In this document: positions 8,808 to 19,923 of the stretch, piece by piece
How the letters are laid out: the number at the start of each line of letters is the position of its first letter
Numbering within the stretch: position 1 is the stretch's first letter
Source of the DNA: DATMNI01 sp035570275
GTDB lineage: Bacteria; Acidobacteriota; Terriglobia; Bryobacterales; Bryobacteraceae
NCBI GenBank assembly: GCA_035570275.1
Contig: DATMNI010000224.1
Location: 1 to 46,099, forward strand
Direction: 5' to 3'
Length of the DNA: 46,099 bases
Notes under the pieces: generated by a model
Told to the model about the DNA's origin: nothing
The model's input: only the letters and a program-made list of their open reading frames with translations
Databases searched by the model: none
Made by a program: the position numbers and the translations under genes

Positions 8808-8830
8808 ACCCATACCATACCATACCATAC
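8804..8830. repeat. Pentanucleotide repeat at antitoxin start
   Basis: On the minus strand four perfect TATGG units are followed by an extra G and one more TATGG, the last containing the antitoxin ATG. The unit length is not a multiple of three, so gain or loss of units would shift alternative ATGs and change spacing to any ribosome site. Confidence 0.9.
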
Positions 8831-9063
8831 TTCTGAATTCCGGCCTTCGAGTGGCTGAAAGGACTTGCTGGGGCGGTCGCAAGGAGGGCGGCTCCAGGCG
8901 TAACGAGCCAGCGATGGCCTGCGGCAGCAAGGAATTTGGACTCCCCTTTTCCCGTTTCCCTCCGGGGAAAAGTTGGGCCGGAGGTTCCCCCCACAAGCAA
9001 AGCGCCCAGCTTGATTTGTTTTGCGTTCAGATAACAAAGGGTCCGCCGCACACGCGGCTTTTC

Positions 9064-10710
9064 TTACTCGATCGCCGGCCCGAAATATCCCTGCGCCAGC
9101 GCCGGCTCGGCTTCGAGCGCTTTGCTCCAGCAGGTGCGGGCTTCGTCGCTCTTACCGTTGGCTTCCAGAATGCGGCCCAGGTTGAGCAGCGCTTCCGGCA
9201 TGTCGGGTTGTTGCGCCAGGGCGTCGCGATAGAGGCGCACCGCCTTGTCCAACTGGCCGGCCTTTTCATACATCAGCCCGGCGTTGTACAACACTTCGGG
9301 CGACCGCTCGCCCAGGTCGATCAGGCGCACGTGATACTCCAGGGCGGTATCGAAATCCGAAGCCTGGATGGCCAGCGCCGCCAGGCCGCGCAGCGCGTCC
9401 ATGGATTTCGGATCGGCGTCCAGCATCTTGTCGTAGAGCCGCTCGGAGTGGTCGCGCTCGCCCAATCGGCTGTAAGCCAGCGCCAGGTTGGCGTGCGCCT
9501 CGGGCCAATTCGGACGATACTTCATGCAGCCTTCGAAGGCTTCGGCGGCGCCGCGGAAATCTTCCCGCTGCAGGCGCAGGTAGCCCATCCGGAAACGGGC
9601 TTCCTCTTCCTTCGGCGCGCGCTCCAGAACCTGCTTGTACCAGCGCTCGGCTTCGTCGAGCTGGCCGGAATGCTCCAGCAGCAGAGCGATGTTCCAGATG
9701 GGCGCCAGGGCGTCGGGGCTCGCCTTCAGCGCGCGGTCGTAGGCCGTGCGCGCGCTGGCGAAATCGCCCAGTTGCTCCCGCACGATTCCCAGGTTGGTGA
9801 ACGCCTCCGAGGACTGGCCGCGCAGTTTGATGGCTTCCTCATAGGCGCCGGCGGCCGGCTCAAAGCGGCCCGCCTTCTGGTGCGCCAGGCCCAAATTGAA
9901 CCAGCCTTCGAAATGGCCCGGCACTGCCGAAACCAGCAGCGTGCAGAACTTGGCCGTGAGCGCATGCTCGCCGGCGGCGCAGGCCCAGGCAGCCAGGCCT
10001 TCCAGCGCTACCGTGGATTCGGGGCGCAACTGCAGCAGGTTCTCCGAATACTCCCGCACCATGTCGAAGTCTTCCTTGGCCATGCCGATCAGCACCAGGT
10101 TGGCCAGCGATTCCTCGGACTCGGCGTTGCGCTCCAGAATGTGCTGGTAGATGGCCGCGGCATCGTCACCGTGTCCCAGCGATTGCAGCGCCACCGCCTT
10201 GCCGAACATGCCGTCCTCGTGGTCCGCCGAAAGCTCCAGACATTTTTCGAACGAGAACAGCGCCGACTTCGGGTCTTCCTGCCGCAGGTGGCACACGCCC
10301 AGGCCCAGGTGCGCATCCAGGTGCGACGGCTCCAGCGTGCAGGCTTTGTGGAATGCTTGCGCCGCGTCTTCCCAGACCGCGCTCCGTTCCAGGCACACCG
10401 CCAGGTTGAACCAGCCGATGGCGTACTGCGGCTTCACCTGGACCAGGATCCGGTAGCTCTTGGCCGCCTCCTCGAAGTTGCCGAGCTCGAACTGGATGTG
10501 CCCCAACGCGCGATAGATTTCGGCCGACCCCTCATTGGCGGCGATGGCGCGCTGCAGTTGCTTGAGAGCGTCCTCGCGCTTTCCGGCAAGATGCAGCGTT
10601 ACCGCGCGCGCCAGATGGCTCTGCGATCCGCCGCTCTTTTCCGTTACCTCCAGTTCTGGCGTCCGAAGACTCTGTACCTTGGCAGGCGTTCGCATGGCTG
10701 TGGTGCTCAT
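9064..10710 (-). CDS. TPR-repeat protein
   Basis: A 548-residue protein made almost entirely of tetratricopeptide repeats (about 14 units from residue 30 to the end). Recognisable units are AEIYRALGHIQFELGNFEEA, AIGWFNLAVCLERSAVWEDA and AHANLALAYSRLGERDHSERLY. There is no signal peptide or membrane helix, so it is probably a cytoplasmic scaffold. Its ATG (10710-10708) overlaps the stop of the upstream 610-residue gene as ATGA, so the two are translationally coupled and probably act together. Partner and function are unknown. Confidence 0.9.
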   Translation of the reverse strand: MSTTAMRTPAKVQSLRTPELEVTEKSGGSQSHLARAVTLHLAGKREDALKQLQRAIAANEGSAEIYRALGHIQFELGNFEEAAKSYRILVQVKPQYAIGWFNLAVCLERSAVWEDAAQAFHKACTLEPSHLDAHLGLGVCHLRQEDPKSALFSFEKCLELSADHEDGMFGKAVALQSLGHGDDAAAIYQHILERNAESEESLANLVLIGMAKEDFDMVREYSENLLQLRPESTVALEGLAAWACAAGEHALTAKFCTLLVSAVPGHFEGWFNLGLAHQKAGRFEPAAGAYEEAIKLRGQSSEAFTNLGIVREQLGDFASARTAYDRALKASPDALAPIWNIALLLEHSGQLDEAERWYKQVLERAPKEEEARFRMGYLRLQREDFRGAAEAFEGCMKYRPNWPEAHANLALAYSRLGERDHSERLYDKMLDADPKSMDALRGLAALAIQASDFDTALEYHVRLIDLGERSPEVLYNAGLMYEKAGQLDKAVRLYRDALAQQPDMPEALLNLGRILEANGKSDEARTCWSKALEAEPALAQGYFGPAIE

Positions 10711-12539
10711 TGTTTCCTATACTCCTTGCCGGGGCTTCCTGTGGTGGATAGCCTCATCCAGTAAAGGCGCGCCCGGTCCTCGGGTGTGCCCATAAATCCA
10801 ATGCCTCCGATAGGGAGGCGGGTATCTGTCCAGGTGTCTACGGCCGCGCCGTTCACCATGACCGTGAAGGTCTGCCCTTGCGCGTGAGTGCGCACGGTGA
10901 CCGCCGATTTCGGTTTGGCGCCGATGCGCCCGGCGGCCGTGAAACCGGGTTCCTCCACGCCTTCGAACCGTACACTGCGCGAGAACTCCAGCTCGCCCGA
11001 CGCCAGCGCGGTAAGCGTGCAGCGGCAATACTCGTTCGGGTTGGCGGCGCGGATCACCCAGGTAACACTGCGTTGGTCGATGCGGGTGAGAAACTCCAGC
11101 TCGTAGTCGATCATGTCCATTGACGGGCTAAACAGCGCCAGCGAACCCGTGCGGACTCCGGCGATATCCACCTTCCAGTCCGCCGTACCGCCGGACCAGT
11201 TATTCCAGCCGCTATCGAAGTTCTCTTCGAAGCGCTTGTGGACGGGGGCAACGGCCACCAGGGCGCCTGGCTCACTTTCATCGGTGTCCGCCGGCAGGCT
11301 GCCTGGTGTAGCCGGCAGACTTCCGGGGGTCAGAATGGCTCCGGCCAGCGTGTCCTGAATGGCCACTTTGGGATATCCCACCGGACCTTCCCGCGCCAGG
11401 ATCGGGGCGGTGGCAAACTCACGTAGCGTGTCGATTCCCGGCCCGGTCCGGACGGCAAAGGGCTCTATCGCCAATTCGAACAGGTGAGCTCCGTTGCGCC
11501 TCGCAAATCCGGCCGATTCCGGTCCCGGAATCATGCCCGCCCAACGCGGGTCCACCGGGTTCCAAGCCACGCCGCAGAACTTGGCTGGGGGTTTCGAGCT
11601 TTTCGCGGGACGGCTGGGAGGCACGGCCACAATCTTCGCCAGCATGAAGCGCGGTGCCCTGGCTGGTCCAGGCCCGCTGGGACGCATCGCGGCGGCGGCC
11701 CGGATTCCCACGTGCAACAGTTTTGGCGGCGCCGGCCGCCCGACACTGTCCGGCGTGGTGGAGTAAGGTGTTCCCGGCCAAACCAGGTCGTTGCGCATCG
11801 CCGGTTGGCTGGCGTGCCGGCGAAGATGCGCCGGGGGCACGTGGAACCCGATAGCTGTGGAAACCCGCAGCGCCTTACCCTTTTTGGGCGCGGTGCGCAC
11901 GTTGCAGGTGCGCGATGCCTGATGAATGGAAAGGCTGCCCAGAGCGTCGGCGCGCCGCAGCAGCGCGGGTCCCAGTCCCAATTCCACGCGAATCTTGCCA
12001 TGGGGAAGCCGCTCCATCGGGCGGTGGTGCGGTTTGGCGTCGGCCGCCGCGGTGCCAAGCTGGGACATGCTCGCCTGCACCAGCGCCGCCCCAAGTCTCA
12101 GACTGCGTTTGGGCAGCGCGAGGACCTGTGTGTTGGTTCCCAGCCGCAAGCGCGCCGGGTTCGGCTGCCGGAAACTGGAAACCCCTGGCATGCTGCTGGG
12201 GGCCGGGTCCTGGCATTTCTGGGGGGCGTTCGGCATCCGCGGTTTGCCGGAAATCGAAAATACCGGCCGGGCCCCCGCCGGTCGAACCTGGGTGGAGAGC
12301 AGCTTGGGCGGATCGCACAACCGTGCCGCCCGGGCAGAGTTGCAGATCAGCCTGGTTGGGCCGATCTGCCGCAGGTTTTCGCGGCGGCGCATGAGGCTCG
12401 AAACTTTATTAGCCTCCTGCAGCCGGTTCATGCCGGCGCGCAGGCCGTACTGGTTCCGGTGCTCCTTGGAGCAGAAGTCTCCTTCGGCTCGAAGCCGGCT
12501 GAGCGGTTTGCCGCAGAGTTGGCAGGTGCGCGCATTCAT
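10707..12539 (-). CDS. Zinc-finger plus C-terminal LamG-like domain protein
   Basis: A 610-residue protein in three parts. Residues 4-50 hold a treble-clef-like motif CQLCGKPLSRL-x-CSKEHRNQYGLRAG, then an Arg-rich helix. Residues about 60-430 are a Pro/Ala/Arg-rich, probably disordered stretch. Residues about 430-600 form a beta-rich domain (FEENFDSGWNNW, TWVIRAANPNEYCRCTL, FTVMVNGAAVDTWTD, GGIGFMGTPEDRARLYWMRL) resembling LamG/3-keto-disaccharide-hydrolase-like jelly rolls. The zinc motif suggests nucleic-acid or protein binding, while the C-terminal fold normally occurs outside the cell; having both without a signal peptide is odd. It is coupled to the TPR gene by an ATGA overlap. The function is unknown. 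Confidence 0.85.
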   Translation of the reverse strand: MNARTCQLCGKPLSRLRAEGDFCSKEHRNQYGLRAGMNRLQEANKVSSLMRRRENLRQIGPTRLICNSARAARLCDPPKLLSTQVRPAGARPVFSISGKPRMPNAPQKCQDPAPSSMPGVSSFRQPNPARLRLGTNTQVLALPKRSLRLGAALVQASMSQLGTAAADAKPHHRPMERLPHGKIRVELGLGPALLRRADALGSLSIHQASRTCNVRTAPKKGKALRVSTAIGFHVPPAHLRRHASQPAMRNDLVWPGTPYSTTPDSVGRPAPPKLLHVGIRAAAAMRPSGPGPARAPRFMLAKIVAVPPSRPAKSSKPPAKFCGVAWNPVDPRWAGMIPGPESAGFARRNGAHLFELAIEPFAVRTGPGIDTLREFATAPILAREGPVGYPKVAIQDTLAGAILTPGSLPATPGSLPADTDESEPGALVAVAPVHKRFEENFDSGWNNWSGGTADWKVDIAGVRTGSLALFSPSMDMIDYELEFLTRIDQRSVTWVIRAANPNEYCRCTLTALASGELEFSRSVRFEGVEEPGFTAAGRIGAKPKSAVTVRTHAQGQTFTVMVNGAAVDTWTDTRLPIGGIGFMGTPEDRARLYWMRLSTTGSPGKEYRKQ

Positions 12540-12776
12540 TTTCGACGTAATTATAGGAATCGTAGTTTTAAAATACTAGGATAAATGCCGATAATAGCTT
12601 TCTGTTAACTAAGGTTAGTGAAGAACAAGCCAATTGCTATCAATTGACTATGGATCTTGCCCGCTAGCGATAATTTTAATTAAATTCGACAAATACTGCA
12701 CCATTATCCGGAAAAATTTAGTAAAATCATCCTGAACCGGGTTTCATCAGATGGTGGAACCGGGTGGAGGCATCCG
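12540..12776. promoter_or_regulatory. AT-rich divergent promoter region
   Basis: This 237-base gap between divergent genes is far more AT-rich than its surroundings. On the plus strand TTGACT (12644-12649) and GATAAT (12669-12674) are separated by 19 bases and could drive the TonB-C gene; the spacing is longer than ideal. TAAAAT near 12719 is an alternative -10. I see no operator repeat. Confidence 0.35.
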
Positions 12777-15014
12777 ATGACTGAGTCGACGGCGCGCGCC
12801 GAAAGATACGATCTGCAAACATCCACATCGCCCTTATACACATGGGAAGTTCCGCAGCAACCGATTACCGTAAAGATTCCATATGGGCTAATGGACCGGC
12901 TCGAAAAAGAGGCGGTGGAAAACTTCCGATCGCTGAGTTCGCGCGGGTCGGAACTCGGTGGATTGCTGCTCGGCGACGTTTCACCGGGTAACCCGGCCAC
13001 CCTTTCGCTTACCGATTACGAGTTGATACCGTGCGACTATAGCCGGGGACCGCTGTACCGCCTTTCCGATGCGGATATAGCGCGCTTTGAGCGCGCCATT
13101 CAGCAGCGTTCAGCGACCGGGCAGGGGATCGCCGGTTTCTTCCGGAGCCAAACCCGGAAAGGAATGTCGCTGGACGCCGACGATCTGACATTCTTCGAAC
13201 AGCGATTCCGCGATCCGCATCAGATTGTACTGCTGGTGCGGCCCTATGCCACCAAGGCCAGCACCGCCGCCATTTTTATCCGCGAAGGCGGCAAGATGAA
13301 CGGCGAAAACAGTCTCCTGGAGTTTCCGTTCCGCTCGTCCGGGTTGGGACCGGTCAAGCCGAACGCCGACGCGCCCGAAAGCGCGGCGAAGCCATTGGGG
13401 CCGGTTGCAGTCCCGTCCGCGCCGAAGCCCGCGGCCCGGGGCCAGCTCGTGCCGATCGCCTCGCGCCGTGAACCGGTGCTCCCTGCGGAGACGGTGGCGC
13501 CTGCGGTACTGGAACCGACGTTGGTTCACGCCGTACCCGTGGTTCCAACAACGCCTGTGGTTCCAACCACACCGTTGGTTCAAGCCACACCGTTGGTTCA
13601 AACCACGCCGTTGGCTCAAACCACGCCGTTGGCTCAAACCATAGCGCTCGCGCCGTCCCCTGCCGCACTGGCGCCGTCCCCGGCCAAGTTCTCCGCGGCG
13701 CCTGCCCTGGTGAAAACCGCTGCGCCCCCGGTGGCCGCCACCCCGGCCGCGGAAGCCAAGCCGGCAACGAACGCCCAACAGGCGACGAACGACAAGCAGG
13801 CGAAGAACGACACGCCGGCAGCCAGGAACGACAAGGCCCTGACGCCCGGGGCGCCCGCGGAATCCGCCGTGGTGCAGAAGTCGGCGCTCGCGGTGAAGAC
13901 CGCCATGGCGGCGGAGTTGGACCTGGAGCCGGCGCCTCGCAGCAATAAGATGGTGAAGATGGCCTTTGCGGCAGCCGCCTCCATCGCGCTGTTCGTGGTG
14001 CTCTTCGTCTATCCCGGCCTGGCACGCAATAGCGCCAAGACTCTGGCGACCACCGTGGATACTTCCCCGCTTCAGTTGCGTGTGGAACGCACCGCCGGCG
14101 AGCTGTTGCTCACCTGGAACCGGGATTCCGATGCCATCCGCAACGCCAGCCAGGCGGTACTATCCATATCCGATGGCGACCAGCACGAAAACGTGCAGAT
14201 GGACTTGGCCCAGTTGCGGAACGGCAGCATCGTTTATTCGCCTACCGGCGCCGACATCAGCTTCAAAATGGAAGTGACCGGAAAAGGCCAGTCCAAGCTG
14301 GCGAGCGAGTCGGTTCGGGTTCTGCGGACACGGCCTTCGCCCATGCAAGACCAGGCGCAGAATGGTCAGGCTGCCGGGAAACCGGTAAGCGGCTTGCTTC
14401 CCGGCTCCCAGCCCGGAGCGCCGGGCGCCGCCGGTGCTCCGGCGGAAACCACCGCCACCCAGGAAACTCCGGCTCCGGAAGAGTCCACACCCGCGGCGCA
14501 GGCCGTGGCGCTAAAGCCATTCCGAGCCGAGCCGCTGGCGCAGCGCCTGCGCCCGGTCACCACAGCCGACCTTCCCGAGGCTCCGACGGCCTCTGGCGCC
14601 AGTGCGGCACCCCCCGCCATCCCCGGTCTCAATTGGAACGCCGGAATGCAGGCTCCGGCGGCGCCTCAGATGCCCGCGCCTCCGGCACCGGGCGCTGCGG
14701 TTACTACGCAACAGGTCGTGTCTTCGGCAGCCAGGTCGGGAGGCCAGATCCAACAAGCCGTGCTGATCTTCCGGAAAGATCCGGAATACCCGAAGATTGC
14801 CAAGCAAACCGGCGCCAAAGGCCAGGTGAAGCTGCTGGCCACTATCGGTAAGGATGGCAGAGTGAAGGGCGTGAAAGTGGTCTCCGGCCATCCCATGCTG
14901 CAGAGTGCGGCCGTGGAGGCCGTGCGGCAGTGGATCTACAGGCCCACGTTGCTGAACGGCGCACCGGTAGAGACCGATACCGAGATCCTGGTGAATTTCA
15001 TGGGCGAACGGTAG
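12777..15014 (+). CDS. TonB C-terminal domain protein with MPN/JAB-like N-terminal domain
   Basis: A 745-residue, four-part protein. Residues about 28-175 form a compact domain with SELGGLLLGDV (Glu59), GQGIAGFFRSQTRKGMSLDADD and HQIVLLVRP. Its layout recalls the MPN/JAMM fold, but the catalytic His pair would be Arg123 and Gln125, so it would be inactive. Residues about 190-385 are Pro/Ala/Thr linker with a hexapeptide repeat at 249-290. A transmembrane helix follows (about 391-415, MAFAAAASIALFVVLFVYP), then a beta-rich periplasmic segment (about 425-520), more Pro-rich linker, and a TonB C-terminal domain (about 660-745, DPEYPKIAKQTGAKGQVKLL to the end). The N-terminal domain would be cytoplasmic. 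ExbB/ExbD are not in the window, so classical energy coupling is unproven. Confidence 0.85.
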   Translation: MTESTARAERYDLQTSTSPLYTWEVPQQPITVKIPYGLMDRLEKEAVENFRSLSSRGSELGGLLLGDVSPGNPATLSLTDYELIPCDYSRGPLYRLSDADIARFERAIQQRSATGQGIAGFFRSQTRKGMSLDADDLTFFEQRFRDPHQIVLLVRPYATKASTAAIFIREGGKMNGENSLLEFPFRSSGLGPVKPNADAPESAAKPLGPVAVPSAPKPAARGQLVPIASRREPVLPAETVAPAVLEPTLVHAVPVVPTTPVVPTTPLVQATPLVQTTPLAQTTPLAQTIALAPSPAALAPSPAKFSAAPALVKTAAPPVAATPAAEAKPATNAQQATNDKQAKNDTPAARNDKALTPGAPAESAVVQKSALAVKTAMAAELDLEPAPRSNKMVKMAFAAAASIALFVVLFVYPGLARNSAKTLATTVDTSPLQLRVERTAGELLLTWNRDSDAIRNASQAVLSISDGDQHENVQMDLAQLRNGSIVYSPTGADISFKMEVTGKGQSKLASESVRVLRTRPSPMQDQAQNGQAAGKPVSGLLPGSQPGAPGAAGAPAETTATQETPAPEESTPAAQAVALKPFRAEPLAQRLRPVTTADLPEAPTASGASAAPPAIPGLNWNAGMQAPAAPQMPAPPAPGAAVTTQQVVSSAARSGGQIQQAVLIFRKDPEYPKIAKQTGAKGQVKLLATIGKDGRVKGVKVVSGHPMLQSAAVEAVRQWIYRPTLLNGAPVETDTEILVNFMGER
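13521..13646 (+). repeat. Seven 18-bp in-frame tandem repeats inside the TonB-C gene
   Basis: Seven phased 18-base units, such as TTGGTTCAAACCACGCCG, encode hexapeptides LVHAVP, VVPTTP (twice), LVQATP, LVQTTP, LAQTTP and LAQTIA. They lengthen the Pro-rich linker before the membrane helix. Neighbouring units are nearly identical, so copy number should vary between strains. Confidence 0.92.
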
Positions 15015-15016
15015 AG

Positions 15017-15044
15017 GGCAGGAGCCAGAAGGCAGGAGTCAGAA
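15017..15044. repeat. Heptanucleotide repeat block
   Basis: Four phased 7-mers (GGCAGGA, GCCAGAA, GGCAGGA, GTCAGAA) start two bases after the TonB-C stop codon. Same family as the blocks at 20211-20292 and 38856-38911. Confidence 0.85.
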
Positions 15045-15080
15045 AGAAAAACGCGGAGCCGCCGCCGGTGGCTCCGCGTT
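15045..15080 (-). terminator. Rho-independent terminator for the ADOP permease
   Basis: An 11-bp perfect stem (AACGCGGAGCC, 15050-15060, with GGCTCCGCGTT, 15070-15080) is followed on the minus strand by a T-rich tail reading TTTCTTTC. It lies just past the stop of the minus-strand permease and may also catch the convergent TonB-C transcript. Confidence 0.8.
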
Positions 15081-15101
15081 GTTGCGTCTGTGGCGAAACG
15101 T

Positions 15102-17597
<2,496 letters not shown>

Positions 17598-17631
17598 TTT
17601 CGGCCTCTGGGTTTGGACGCTGGAGCCGGAG

Positions 17632-18081
17632 CTACGGTTGGCTTTTTGTCTGAATGCGTGCGACTGCATCCAGTAGTGTCAGGCGGGTGGCTTCCATTTC
17701 GGCGCTGTCGCGATACTTTCGGCGGGGCCAGAAGAACCCCTTGAGTCCGTCGCCCTGGCGCCGCGGCACCACGTGAATATGCAGGTGCGGCACAGACTGG
17801 CTGACACGATTGTTCACGGCCACGAAGGAGCCCGCAGCGCCGAGCCCGTCCTCCACCGCCGCCGACAGCATTTGCGCGTTGGCGAAGAGCCTGCCTGTAA
17901 GGGCTTCGGGCAGGTCCCGCAGCGTTGCAAAATGGGCCTTCGGAATCAGCAGGCAGTGGCCGGCGAAGAGCGGCCGATGGTCGAGAAAGGCCAGCGAGGT
18001 CTCGTCCTCAAAAACGAGCGCCGCGGCCAGTTCGTGGGCCGCGATGAGGCAAAAGGTGCACGGCGAAAGCATGACCTTCAT
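17632..18081 (-). CDS. HIT-family nucleotide hydrolase/transferase
   Basis: A 149-residue protein with the histidine-triad HLHIHVVPR (His99, His101, His103), of which the middle His is the nucleophile on nucleoside phosphates in this superfamily. Cys8 and Cys11 (CTFC) near the N-terminus form half of the zinc site seen in Hint/FHIT-like bacterial members. The length is typical. The usual substrate is an adenosine or dinucleoside polyphosphate conjugate; the exact one cannot be read. It lies upstream of the second ADOP permease on the same strand, with no obvious functional link. Confidence 0.92.
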   Translation of the reverse strand: MKVMLSPCTFCLIAAHELAAALVFEDETSLAFLDHRPLFAGHCLLIPKAHFATLRDLPEALTGRLFANAQMLSAAVEDGLGAAGSFVAVNNRVSQSVPHLHIHVVPRRQGDGLKGFFWPRRKYRDSAEMEATRLTLLDAVARIQTKSQP

Positions 18082-18266
18082 GATGCCTCAGGGGGCGCCT
18101 CAAAGCGCGGCAGACGGATTGCCAATCCCCCTGACCCAGGGTGCCCCTGCAACCTGCCTTTGCAACCTGCCTTGGCCAAACCTGGCAACCTGCCCACAAA
18201 ACACGGGCGTGCTATTATAAATTGGACAAGGCTGGAACAGCCTTGTGTTTTGGAGGAAATGAAACA

Positions 18267-18773
18267 ATGGGTCCGCTCGGTTGGCCGGAAACAGTCTTCA
18301 TCTTCTTCCTGGCGTTGATCCTCTTCGGCCCGAAGAAACTGCCGGAGTTGGGTCGAACCGTGGGAAAAGCCCTGACTGAATTCCGCCGTGCCTCGAACGA
18401 ACTGAAAGCTACGTTCGATCGAGAGATGAAAAGCTTGGAGCAGGTGTCGGAAGTTAAAGAGCTGAAGGAAATCGCCAATCAGTATCAGGCTGATACCTAT
18501 AATTACGATTACTCGTCTCACGAGTCCACCTACGAAGGTGCCTACGGGGGCGAAAATTACGATTACGCTGCTGCAAACCCATCCACTGAAAGCGCATCCG
18601 CACCTCAGGGCGCTGAGTCACCATCAGCCGTTTTGCCGGAAGGCGCCGTTGCCCATGGCACCGAAACGGCCGTTGTGCACGAGTCGAGCGGGCACGAACC
18701 GGGCCTGCACGAACCGGAAGCCGCCTCGAACGGACACAACGCGCCTGCTCCAACGACTGAACACAACGCATAA
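18267..18773 (+). CDS. tatA: Sec-independent translocase subunit TatA/TatB
   Basis: A 168-residue protein starting at ATG 18267 behind a strong TGGAGGAAA site (18251-18259). The short N-terminal membrane helix (GWPETVFIFFLALILFGPKK, about 5-24) ends in the FGPKKLPELGRTVGKAL hinge and amphipathic helix that define TatA/B/E. A charged helix follows (to about 75), then an acidic Tyr/Glu/His/Ala-rich disordered tail to the end, longer than in E. coli TatA. The helix start lacks the Glu of TatB, so TatA is preferred, though a dual TatA/B role is possible since no second copy is present. tatC follows 3 bases after the stop. An AT-rich TATTATAAAT lies about 60 bases upstream and may be the -10. Confidence 0.9.
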   Translation: MGPLGWPETVFIFFLALILFGPKKLPELGRTVGKALTEFRRASNELKATFDREMKSLEQVSEVKELKEIANQYQADTYNYDYSSHESTYEGAYGGENYDYAAANPSTESASAPQGAESPSAVLPEGAVAHGTETAVVHESSGHEPGLHEPEAASNGHNAPAPTTEHNA

Positions 18774-18776
18774 CGA

Positions 18777-19832
18777 ATGAATTCATCCGATGAGCAGACG
18801 GGGACCAAGGCTCCCTTAGCGGGCGGTGCGTCTCAGGCCGCCCTCTCTTCCACCGCCGTCGAAGTTGCCGGCTTTTCGCGACGTCCGGGCGGCAGCAAGC
18901 CGCCTACACCTCCCACTTCGGGAGGCGGCGATGACGGCGATGGCGATGGCGATGACGATGGCATGCTCCGCATGTCGTTTCTCGAACATCTGGAAGAGCT
19001 GCGGTCGCGTATCATCAAGGCGCTGATGGGCATCGCCGTAGCGTTTGTGGGTAGCATCTTCTTCACCGGGCCTCTGTGGAAAATCATCAAGGCGCCCGCC
19101 AAGGCCGCGCTCGAAACTCTCGGCTACAAGCCGACGTTGGTCGCCATCGACCCCATGGAGCAGTTCAACATCATCTGGTTCAAGCTCCCCGTGGTCTGCG
19201 CCATCTTCATAGCTTCTCCGTGGGTGTTCTACCAGATTTGGGCCTTCATCTCTCCCGGCTTATACCGCCGCGAGCGGCGATGGGCCGCGCCATTTGTGCT
19301 CAGTTCGGCCGGCCTGTTCATTATGGGCGGCTGTTTCGCCTATTTTGTCGCCTTCCGCTTCGGCCTCACCTTCCTGCTGGGAATCGGCCAGGGGGACATG
19401 GATGTAGTACCGATGATTACCATCACTCACTACTTCGATTTGTTTGTCGATGTGATGCTGGGCATCGGCCTGGTTTTCGAATTGCCAGTCCTGATCTTTC
19501 TCCTGATTCTGCTTAAGATTGTCACGCCGAAATTCCTGATCGCTCACAGCCGCTATGCCATTCTGGGAATCTTCATCATCGCCGCCATCGTGACGCCGAC
19601 TCCCGACGTATTCAACATGATGTTGTTCGCGGTGCCAATGTGTATGCTATTTTACGTTGGCGTGTTCGCGGGCTACCTTCTGGTACTGCGGCGTGAAAAC
19701 CGGCGCTTCCCGTGGAAGAAGACCATGACCATTGTTATCCCCGTACTGATCTTACTGGGTGTGGCGTTATACCTGGCTATTACCAAGTTCGGGTTGAAAC
19801 TGGTACCACACGCTCCTTTTATTTCGCGATAG
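18777..19832 (+). CDS. tatC: Sec-independent translocase subunit TatC
   Basis: A 351-residue membrane protein with the TatC hallmark FLEHLEELRSRIIKALMGIA (about 64-83), which includes the Glu residues that read twin-arginine signals. About six transmembrane helices follow, including SPWVFYQIWAFISPGLYRRE and AIVTPTPDVFNMMLFAVPM. An unusual 60-residue N-terminal extension ends in an acidic DDGDGDGDDDG run; the core does not need it. ATG at 18777 is the only start consistent with the 3-base gap to tatA, though translation from an internal Met before MSFLEHLEE is possible. Forms the receptor complex for folded-protein export; a likely cargo is the oxidoreductase at 32112-33515. Confidence 0.95.
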   Translation: MNSSDEQTGTKAPLAGGASQAALSSTAVEVAGFSRRPGGSKPPTPPTSGGGDDGDGDGDDDGMLRMSFLEHLEELRSRIIKALMGIAVAFVGSIFFTGPLWKIIKAPAKAALETLGYKPTLVAIDPMEQFNIIWFKLPVVCAIFIASPWVFYQIWAFISPGLYRRERRWAAPFVLSSAGLFIMGGCFAYFVAFRFGLTFLLGIGQGDMDVVPMITITHYFDLFVDVMLGIGLVFELPVLIFLLILLKIVTPKFLIAHSRYAILGIFIIAAIVTPTPDVFNMMLFAVPMCMLFYVGVFAGYLLVLRRENRRFPWKKTMTIVIPVLILLGVALYLAITKFGLKLVPHAPFISR

Positions 19833-19923
19833 GAGCCCATTTCAGTAGAAATCGTTCGCCATCCGATGTAACATTCAGTTTACCGCACGCCTGTGCGGTC
19901 AAATTGAACGTGTTCGAGATGCG

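Noticed and set aside
8722..10764. 680-codon plus-strand open frame
   Set aside because: Antisense to the TPR and antitoxin genes; the TPR pattern on the minus strand explains the region.
11484..12584. 366-codon plus-strand open frame
   Set aside because: Antisense to the zinc-finger/LamG-like gene; Arg/Pro/Gly-rich without domain signal.
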